A DNA stretch of 7,580 nt from the NCBI GenBank assembly GCA_044234005.1, contig JBIIJE010000119.1, forward strand, positions 1 through 7,580, given 5' to 3'. Positions 1-5,032 of this stretch are shown here, piece after piece; the stretch's first letter is position 1, and every line of letters starts with the position of its first letter. The DNA is from OLB11 sp044234005 (GTDB lineage: Bacteria > Bacteroidota > Bacteroidia > Chitinophagales > Chitinophagaceae). A model generated the notes under the pieces. It saw only the letters and a list, made by a program, of their open reading frames with translations. It searched no databases and was not told where the DNA came from. The position numbers were made by a program, and so were the translations under genes.

Positions 1-1
1 C

Positions 2-214
2 GATTTTAGCAGAGCCATTGTGTATACAAGCCATGGATATTTTAAGAAGGAACATCTATTTTTAATTCCGTTTCTCATTGGAATTAGCCTATTAGGTAGT
101 TACATCGGAAAACTTATTCTCAAGAAAACTTCTGAACAAACTTTTAGATACATCGTATTGAGTGTAATTATTTTCACCGCACTTTTTCAAATTATAAAAC
201 TCGTAAATACTTAA
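2..214 (+). CDS. TauE/SafE-family membrane permease, C-terminal fragment
   Basis: The frame is open from the left window edge to the TAA at 212-214, so this is the last 70 residues of a gene that starts outside the window. A GTG at 20 is inside the frame and is not a likely start. The visible part has a RAIVYTSHGYF segment, then a hydrophobic helix (LFLIPFLIGISLLGSYIGKL), a short basic loop (ILKKTSEQTF) and a last helix (YIVLSVIIFTALFQIIKLV). An arginine and a hydrophobic stretch before a G-x-x-I-G-K segment, a short loop and a final helix resemble the end of TauE/SafE (DUF81) permeases, which are linked to export or uptake of sulfite, sulfonates and other anions. The substrate cannot be told from this fragment. 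The gene converges on sppA with 46 bp between stop codons, and I see no clear terminator hairpin there. Another polytopic membrane protein remains possible. Confidence 0.7.
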   Translation, partial: DFSRAIVYTSHGYFKKEHLFLIPFLIGISLLGSYIGKLILKKTSEQTFRYIVLSVIIFTALFQIIKLVNT

Positions 215-260
215 TTGATTCGGCTACTTAAAAAATGGACAACAAGGATTAGCGAAAAGT

Positions 261-2018
261 CTATTTAATATCTATTTGCCAAGGCATTTGTGCTAATATT
301 TGATTTTGATGATTACGTAATTTTTGAATTTCAACATAGGCAGCATAATCTTGCCCCAAAAATCTTTTTACTGCTGCTTCTTCGCGCTTCTTACCTGTTA
401 TGGTTGACATTATTTCGGAGAATTGATCACGCGGTTTAGGATACTCCACAATGCTATACTCATTTAAGTTCGCGAGATTAGCAGCACTCTTGATGGCGGT
501 TTCAGTATTACCAAATCCATCAATCAAATTCAATTCCTTAGCCATTTTCCCGCTATATACATGACCTTGTGCTAAATCTTCTACTTGTTGCATGGTTAAT
601 TTACGTGCATTGGCTACTCGGGTTTTAAATAAATTGTAAGTTGTATCCAAATAGCCTTGTATCCATGTTCGCTCGACTTCTGTCATAGGTCGAGTGAGAT
701 TTGGGAAATCTGCAAATTGTGCCGTTTTAATTTGATCATTCGTGATTCCTAATTTATTCTTCATCATGTCCCCAATATTGAATAGAACCCCTACTACACC
801 AATGGATCCCGTTAAAGTGTTTTTATCTGCTAAAATACTATCGGAAGCACAGGCCATGTAATAACCGCCACTTGCTGCATAATTACCCATGCTCACAATG
901 ATAGGCTTCTTCTTATGCAATTGTTCCAATTCATGATAAATAACTTCACTTGCTAATGCGCTACCTCCTGGTGAATTGATACGTAATACAACGGCTTTAA
1001 TTTTTTCGTCGCGTGAAATTTTACGAATATCACGAACCATATCTTTCGAAAAAATCCCTTCACCACCCGCACCACCTTCACCATCACTAATCGAACCAGC
1101 TGCATAGAGTATCGCTATTTTATCCTTTCCACGATTAGCAACTGTTAGCGTCGAAGCATATTCACTCATCGAAACAAAACTAATTTTCTCCTTTTCTTTC
1201 AAGGATAGATTTTTCTTTAAAATATTCTCTATCGAATCGGAATAAATTGCACCATCTATCATTTTCGAGGCTACGGCATCCTTTGGAAATTTAATCGCCC
1301 CATCATTTGCCATCTTAGCCAAGATCGCTGTATCAATGCCAGATTTTTGTGAAACCGCTTGTAAAAATTCAGCATACATATCATTCAATAATTCCTTTAA
1401 TTGGAAACGATTAGGTTCTGAAAATTTATCGTAAGAATACGGTTCATGCGCTCCCTTAAATTTACCACAATGAAAGGCTTCTGTTTTAATATCTAATTTA
1501 TCGATGGTACCTTTAAAAAATTGAGCGTTAATAGCTAATCCTTTAAATTCCATGGCACCAGAAGGATTCAAATAAACTTTATCACAAGCTGTAGCTATGT
1601 AATAAGATTTTTGATCACAAACTTCACCATAGCAAAGCGTAAATTTTTTAGATTCTTTGAAATCAACAATCGCTTCGCGTAACTCTTCTAAAGAAGCCCA
1701 ACCATTGTTACTCATACTGAGCTTAATATACATACCCTTTATCTTATCGTCGGTTTTCGCTTGCTTAATAGATGCCAGAATATCATTTAAACCTGTTATA
1801 GATTGTGGTTCTCCAGAAAGAAATCCGAATTCATTCTCCTTGCTTTGTTCGAGTATATCATCGCTCAGATCAATTGTAAGTACCGAATTAGAAGAAATTG
1901 AATCATCGCTACTTGCTGAAGAAACTGCACCAATTATCGCGAACAAAATAAAGAATAAAAAAATAAAGGTAAATAAGGCTAAAAGGCTAGCGAAGAAATA
2001 TTTAAAAAATGCTCTCAT
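261..2018 (-). CDS. sppA: Signal peptide peptidase SppA, 67K type (S49 family)
   Basis: This 585-residue inner-membrane serine protease is expected to degrade signal peptides left after secretion and to take part in membrane quality control. Residues about 8-31 form a single N-terminal membrane anchor. Two tandem S49 domains follow, at roughly 90-260 and 299-510, as in the long form of E. coli. The Ser/Lys dyad is intact. The likely general base is Lys188 in FKGAHEP, which matches the lysine of the first domain in E. coli SppA. The nucleophile is Ser383 in NYAASGGYY of the second domain. RINSPGG (346-352) is the conserved strand and turn before it, and LTGSIGVVG (402-410) follows it. The length is normal for the family. 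The ATG at 2018-2016 gives a short basic start directly before the anchor. The gene is divergent from folK, and a TACATTTG box lies at 2044-2051 on its coding strand. It appears monocistronic. Confidence 0.97.
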   Translation of the reverse strand: MRAFFKYFFASLLALFTFIFLFFILFAIIGAVSSASSDDSISSNSVLTIDLSDDILEQSKENEFGFLSGEPQSITGLNDILASIKQAKTDDKIKGMYIKLSMSNNGWASLEELREAIVDFKESKKFTLCYGEVCDQKSYYIATACDKVYLNPSGAMEFKGLAINAQFFKGTIDKLDIKTEAFHCGKFKGAHEPYSYDKFSEPNRFQLKELLNDMYAEFLQAVSQKSGIDTAILAKMANDGAIKFPKDAVASKMIDGAIYSDSIENILKKNLSLKEKEKISFVSMSEYASTLTVANRGKDKIAILYAAGSISDGEGGAGGEGIFSKDMVRDIRKISRDEKIKAVVLRINSPGGSALASEVIYHELEQLHKKKPIIVSMGNYAASGGYYMACASDSILADKNTLTGSIGVVGVLFNIGDMMKNKLGITNDQIKTAQFADFPNLTRPMTEVERTWIQGYLDTTYNLFKTRVANARKLTMQQVEDLAQGHVYSGKMAKELNLIDGFGNTETAIKSAANLANLNEYSIVEYPKPRDQFSEIMSTITGKKREEAAVKRFLGQDYAAYVEIQKLRNHQNQILAQMPWQIDIK

Positions 2019-2043
2019 AGTAAAAATATATTATTATTGTGAC

Positions 2044-2051
2044 CAAATGTA
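2044..2051 (-). promoter_or_regulatory. Candidate -7 box of the sppA promoter
   Basis: The minus strand reads TACATTTG, a full match to the Bacteroidota -7 consensus TAnnTTTG. It is 25 bp upstream of the sppA ATG, which would give a leader of about 20 nt. No good TTTG -33 element is seen at the usual spacing. The assignment rests on position and the match alone. Confidence 0.45.
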
Positions 2052-2062
2052 GTTATTAATAC

Positions 2063-2070
2063 TAAGTTTG
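2063..2070 (+). promoter_or_regulatory. Candidate -7 box of the folK promoter
   Basis: TAAGTTTG matches TAnnTTTG and ends 5 bp before the folK ATG. A weak -33-like ATTG lies at 2036-2039, 23 bp upstream. If used, transcription would start at or next to the start codon and give a leaderless or nearly leaderless mRNA. There is no Shine-Dalgarno-like sequence before this ATG. Confidence 0.4.
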
Positions 2071-2075
2071 AGTTT

Positions 2076-2567
2076 ATGAATTCGATAAGTGGTGTATTTC
2101 TAATTATAGGTGGTAATATAGGCGATAGATTGAAGTTTTTAGCGCTGTGTTGTGATTGGATTGAAAAAGATTTAGGCAAGATACTCCAAACTTCCTCAAT
2201 CTATGAAACTGCTGCTTGGGGTAAGCAAAATGAATCAGCTTACTTGAATCAAGTTATTGAAATTGAAACAAACTTATCACCCTGCGAACTCATGAAAGGT
2301 TGTTTAGAAATTGAAGAAAAAATGGGGCGATTGCGTGAACAAAAATGGGCTGCAAGAATTATAGATATTGATATTTTACTTTATAAAAATAAAATCATTA
2401 AAGAAAATCACTTACAAATTCCACATAAACATTTACATGAAAGACGATTTGTGTTAATTCCATTATGCGAACTCATCCCTCATGCAATTCACCCCATTTT
2501 ACAAAAAGACATGAATCATCTGCTTTTACATTGTGAAGACAAACTTGAAGTAATAAGATTGGACTAA
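2076..2567 (+). CDS. folK: 2-amino-4-hydroxy-6-hydroxymethyldihydropteridine diphosphokinase (HPPK)
   Basis: This 163-residue cytosolic enzyme transfers pyrophosphate from ATP to 6-hydroxymethyl-7,8-dihydropterin, the step before dihydropteroate synthase in folate synthesis. The N-terminus has the family strand and turn IIGGNIGDR (10-18). The family signature KWAARIIDIDIL is at 90-101, with the two magnesium-binding aspartates Asp97 and Asp99. Arg85, Arg87, Trp91, Arg94, His117 and Arg123 align by eye with E. coli residues that bind ATP and pterin. The common Gly-Pro before the signature arginine is Ala-Ala here, which the signature still allows. The length is typical and there is no fusion to folB or folP. 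The ATG at 2076 is well supported: an in-frame TGA lies upstream at 2040-2042, and there is no later ATG before the conserved core. The gene is divergent from sppA and ends 4 bp from the stop of the convergent TPR gene. Confidence 0.97.
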   Translation: MNSISGVFLIIGGNIGDRLKFLALCCDWIEKDLGKILQTSSIYETAAWGKQNESAYLNQVIEIETNLSPCELMKGCLEIEEKMGRLREQKWAARIIDIDILLYKNKIIKENHLQIPHKHLHERRFVLIPLCELIPHAIHPILQKDMNHLLLHCEDKLEVIRLD

Positions 2568-2571
2568 ACTA

Positions 2572-4185
2572 TTACTCCTTCTTCATTTTCTTGTCTTTCT
2601 TTGGCTCATCTTTTTTTGACTCATCTTCCTTTTTATACGCGACTTGCTTACGAAGCTTATCAAACTTCTTGTTATCCCAATTAATTAACATGTAAAAATA
2701 ATCTTTCACTTTATCAGGATTTCTTCGAGTAAAATCATGAAATTGACCATACAAATCTTGGTGAAAGAGTGATATAAGAACATAACAATCTAAATATCCA
2801 ATCTGATTCATAGCACGAGCAAAAGGGAAATATTGCTTACCACTTCGATCCAGCATACGCTTCCATGCAAACACTTCTAGGTATTTCTCTCGTGTTTTCT
2901 CATTGGGGCGAACAAGGCCTGCGGTATCAAAATAGCTATGTACGTCATTCTCAGCTTGTTGATAATGAACCCAAGGTGATTTTTCCACAGCAGCAATTTC
3001 TACATAATTTTTATTAGTAGTTACAGGATAAACTGAGCGTTGCAGCCATTGTGTTTCAAAACCTTTTCCAGACTTCGCAATAATTCGTTTAAGAAAATTC
3101 ATGTAGTCATGTTGCGGATAAATAGCAATTGCTTCAATCATCAACGATGAGGCTTCAAGAAATTTGCCTCGATTATAATAAGCTTCAGCAACTTTCTGAA
3201 ATGCATCTGGCAAATTGGGGTTTAATTTAGTGGCTTTCGTAAACTGTAGAATTGCTTGCGTATCTTTTCCCATCCTAAAATAGGTGTCACCCAACATCAG
3301 CATACATGTGTAATCATGAGGAAAGTCTTGTAAGAGATCTTCTAAGAGTTTAACAGCTGCAACATAATTATTTTCTGCATAAGCCTCAAAAGCAGCTGAT
3401 TGTTTATCTAAGGCTTCATCTGTATTTAAGGTACTGATACTAATTGTATCAACCATAAACTCACGCAAATACAATGATGCTGAATCAGCATACTCAACCA
3501 TTCTTGTTGCTTCACGCGAATTACGTATTAAATCGTTTTTATAAGCATCATAAGGTATCGAAGCAAACTCTCTTAGAAATTTCATTTTCTTTCGTAAAGC
3601 TTTACTGTCTTTACTATTACTTTCTACTTTCGAATCAGATAACGCTTCATCTGAATCACTATCCGATTCATTCTCGTCTTTAAAATCATTAGGTTCTTCA
3701 TCTTTTAACAAACTTGAATCTATCGTTACAATCGCCTCTGTTTGAATAGGATCCACTTCCTCAATTTTTTTTCTCCTTTTTGGTGTATCTTCTTCATTCG
3801 AATTTCCATTTCGCGCTAAACCATGTGACTGTATAATTTGGATGACTAAGGCTGTATCAGATTTTGTAGAATCGCTTTTTAGTTCATGAAAAATACCTGC
3901 TGAGTCTGAATCTTCCATGACTTGCATTTCTTCTCTGGCGGATTCTAATTTACGCAGAACTTGGCGTTGTAATATTACCAAGGCCTCATAATAATAATAA
4001 TCATTAGGGTTCTGTTTAATGAGTTCTCTAATTATTTTTTCTCCATCATAAATTTTATACTGATTAAAATATTTTTTCGCTTGTGCTAATTTTTTCTGGT
4101 TTTCTTCAGGAATTAGCCTATCCACTTTTTTCTGCGCATAACATGGAGATATTAATAAACATAACAGTAAAATTCTTAGCAGCAT
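2572..4185 (-). CDS. Exported TPR-repeat protein of unknown function
   Basis: I prefer the ATG at 4185-4183, giving 537 residues. The frame stays open to an ATG at 4257, but the internal start puts a clean signal peptide first: MLLRILLLCLLISPCYA, with likely cleavage before Gln18. It has no proper lipobox. After the signal peptide come a TPR-like helical pair (about 33-75), a low-complexity Ser/Asp/Glu/Lys linker (about 130-200), at least three TPR-type units (about 266-361, with LLEDLLQDFPHDYTCMLMLG and ATKLNPNLPDAFQKVAEAYY), a C-terminal domain (about 376-516) rich in aromatic residues, and a Lys/Glu tail (517-537). TPRs mediate protein-protein contacts, so a periplasmic scaffold role is plausible, but the partner is unknown. 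I see no catalytic motif. The C-terminal region has the feel of a Bacteroidota-specific conserved domain that I cannot name. It appears monocistronic. Confidence 0.85.
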   Translation of the reverse strand: MLLRILLLCLLISPCYAQKKVDRLIPEENQKKLAQAKKYFNQYKIYDGEKIIRELIKQNPNDYYYYEALVILQRQVLRKLESAREEMQVMEDSDSAGIFHELKSDSTKSDTALVIQIIQSHGLARNGNSNEEDTPKRRKKIEEVDPIQTEAIVTIDSSLLKDEEPNDFKDENESDSDSDEALSDSKVESNSKDSKALRKKMKFLREFASIPYDAYKNDLIRNSREATRMVEYADSASLYLREFMVDTISISTLNTDEALDKQSAAFEAYAENNYVAAVKLLEDLLQDFPHDYTCMLMLGDTYFRMGKDTQAILQFTKATKLNPNLPDAFQKVAEAYYNRGKFLEASSLMIEAIAIYPQHDYMNFLKRIIAKSGKGFETQWLQRSVYPVTTNKNYVEIAAVEKSPWVHYQQAENDVHSYFDTAGLVRPNEKTREKYLEVFAWKRMLDRSGKQYFPFARAMNQIGYLDCYVLISLFHQDLYGQFHDFTRRNPDKVKDYFYMLINWDNKKFDKLRKQVAYKKEDESKKDEPKKDKKMKKE

Positions 4186-4219
4186 TATAATGAGAATAGG
4201 TAAATGTAAAAAATAAAAA

Positions 4220-4251
4220 CAAATGTCATTGCAAACACCTAAAAAAACAAT
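4220..4251 (-). promoter_or_regulatory. Possible promoter of the TPR gene
   Basis: On the minus strand ATTG (4248-4251) is followed after 20 bp by GACATTTG (4220-4227), one mismatch from TAnnTTTG. This would start transcription about 30 nt before the preferred ATG at 4185 and inside the longer reading frame, which supports the shorter start. A second weaker box, TACATTTA, is at 4201-4208. The call is weak in such AT-rich DNA. Confidence 0.3.
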
Positions 4252-4260
4252 CAGCATTAC

Positions 4261-4377
4261 AAATGTTGAAACGATTCATACTGATTGGAATTTTGTAACA
4301 TCGGTTGGTATTATTGTAAACTTCCTTAGTTATCAATATCATGAGTACAAGCAGACCAATTTTTCGTTCCTCAAATT
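4261..4377. repeat. Diverged intergenic repeat, copy 1 (partner at 7341-7461)
   Basis: The copy starts with AAATGTTGAAACGA (4261-4274), identical to 7341-7354. After 86 nt it ends with TTTTCGTTCCTCAAATT (4361-4377), which differs at one base from 7445-7461, found there after 90 nt. The middle aligns poorly. The conserved order and spacing of the two blocks argue for one diverged element of about 120 bp. The terminal box lies in a hairpin, CAATTT (4357-4362) pairing with AAATTG (4373-4378). Confidence 0.5.
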
Positions 4378-4411
4378 GTTATTAATAAAACAACCATCAA
4401 ATTTATCCCGT

Positions 4412-4435
4412 CAAATTTCCTCAAGATAAAATTTG
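4412..4435. repeat. Hairpin module with a TCCTCAAG loop
   Basis: CAAATTT (4412-4418) and AAATTTG (4429-4435) form a perfect 7-bp stem around a 10-nt loop that contains CCTCAAG. It resembles the neighbouring CAAAT...ATTTGG modules at 4483-4505 and 7456-7476. The CTCAAG of the loop could instead pair with CTTGAG at 4437-4442. Confidence 0.35.
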
Positions 4436-4462
4436 GCTTGAGACACAAATCACATGGATATA

Positions 4463-4509
4463 ACAAGCTAGAATTTTAGTCCCCAAATCTTATCAGCAAT
4501 TTTGGATTA
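4463..4509. repeat. Diverged repeat, partner at 7434-7481
   Basis: Both copies run ACA(A/C)GCTAGAATTTT, then a C-rich CAAAT block, then TTTGGATTA. By eye about three quarters of positions agree over 47-48 bp. The inner parts can form a short hairpin in each copy: CCAAA (4483-4487) with TTTGG (4501-4505) here, CAAAT with ATTTG in the partner. The stem bases differ while pairing is kept. Confidence 0.5.
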
Positions 4510-4749
4510 ACTGAAAGACAATGAATGACCAACTTAGGTCTATCAAATTTGCCTAGACTATCATTATGAAAAAGGTATAATACATTCGCCAATGGTTGCA
4601 AATATCTTTTATGATTACTGTTTTAAGTGCAAAAAAATGATTAACCGCTAAACTACCTTAATATAGTCAATGAACACAGATGACATCATGATAGTACCTT
4701 TTTTATTCAAAGCATTGTAGCAAGTAAAAGTTTTAATGTAAGATAAGGC

Positions 4750-4787
4750 CTAAGATTTGAGGCATATAAAAAATATTGAAATCTTAG
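4750..4787. repeat. Inverted repeat, 9-bp stem
   Basis: CTAAGATTT (4750-4758) pairs with AAATCTTAG (4779-4787) around a 20-nt AT-rich loop. No T-run follows the stem on either strand, so it does not look like a terminator. It is the first of three closely spaced inverted repeats. Confidence 0.5.
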
Positions 4788-4791
4788 CCAA

Positions 4792-4867
4792 ACTTTTATC
4801 CGTTGTTTGAGCACAGACAAATTTAGTGATAGAACTAGTAGCTTCATGTGCGAATTTGGATAAAAGT
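4792..4867. repeat. Nested inverted repeat, 10 + 5 + 4 bp
   Basis: ACTTTTATCC (4792-4801) pairs with GGATAAAAGT (4858-4867). Inside it GCACA (4811-4815) pairs with TGTGC (4847-4851), and inside that TAGT (4824-4827) pairs with ACTA (4834-4837). Together they would form one long bulged stem-loop starting 4 nt after the previous hairpin and ending 1 nt before the next. Confidence 0.45.
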
Positions 4868-4868
4868 G

Positions 4869-4890
4869 GTCTCGTCATGAGTGACGAGAT
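4869..4890. repeat. Palindrome GTCTCGTCA / TGACGAGAT, copy 1
   Basis: TCTCGTCA (4870-4877) and TGACGAGA (4882-4889) form an 8-bp stem around TGAG, extended by a G-T pair at 4869/4890. It matches the palindrome at 7406-7428, with a C-G pair replaced by T-A in the stem. No T-run follows on either strand. Confidence 0.6.
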
Positions 4891-4983
4891 GGAAAATGAA
4901 ATAGGTAACTTTACGGATAATCACACAAAAAAATGAACAAATTTTCGTATTTTTCAGTATTAAACTAAGATCATAAACTATGA

Positions 4984-5015
4984 TAAAAATTAATGCTAGT
5001 TAACTTTCCAGCATT
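4984..5015 (-). terminator. Intrinsic terminator of the T9SS cargo gene
   Basis: On the minus strand AATGCTGG (5015-5008) pairs with CTAGCATT (4999-4992), an 8-bp stem with one G-U pair and an 8-nt loop. It is followed directly by AATTTTTA (4991-4984). It begins 17 nt after the stop codon of the gene at 5033, which is the expected position. Confidence 0.6.
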
Positions 5016-5032
5016 TTTATTGCTTGCCAGCC

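Larger units (their letters stand above)
4186..5032. other. Long gene-free region with repeats and inverted repeats
   Basis: These 847 bp lie between the start of the TPR gene and the end of the T9SS cargo gene, and they hold no convincing coding frame. The longest plus-strand frame, at 4223-4429, has no recognisable motif and covers the likely TPR promoter. The region is strongly AT-rich. It contains sequences shared with the 7040-7580 region, several short hairpin modules (4357-4509), a cluster of three inverted repeats (4750-4890) and the terminator of the T9SS gene (4984-5015). The stretch 4510-4749 shows nothing that I can interpret. Confidence 0.75.

Noticed and set aside
1657..2052. 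Plus-strand open frame of 131 codons opposite sppA
   Set aside because: It is antisense to the clearly coding N-terminal half of sppA, and its product has no family features.
3474..3683. Plus-strand open frame of 69 codons opposite the TPR gene
   Set aside because: It lies opposite the low-complexity linker of the TPR protein; the frame is open because of biased codons on the coding strand.
3988..4002. ATAATAATAATAAT microsatellite in the TPR gene
   Set aside because: It simply encodes a run of four tyrosines in frame and is too short to suggest phase variation; a triplet change would not break the frame.
4186..4257. 24-codon N-terminal extension of the TPR gene to an ATG at 4257
   Set aside because: It would put a hydrophobic stretch and a cysteine pair before an already complete signal peptide, and it overlaps the candidate promoter box at 4220-4227.
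4223..4429. Plus-strand open frame of 68 codons in the gene-free region
   Set aside because: It has no recognisable motif, a composition like AT-rich noise, overlaps the probable promoter and leader of the TPR gene on the other strand, and runs through the repeat blocks.
4357..4509. Possible CRISPR-like array because of repeated TCCTCAAAT blocks
   Set aside because: The copies differ in sequence and spacing (about 50-70 nt) and have no constant repeat length, and there is no cas gene in the window.
4261..4890. Decayed insertion sequence with a transposase remnant
   Set aside because: I could find no transposase-like peptide in any frame and no clear terminal inverted repeats with target duplications, so only noncoding repeats are reported.
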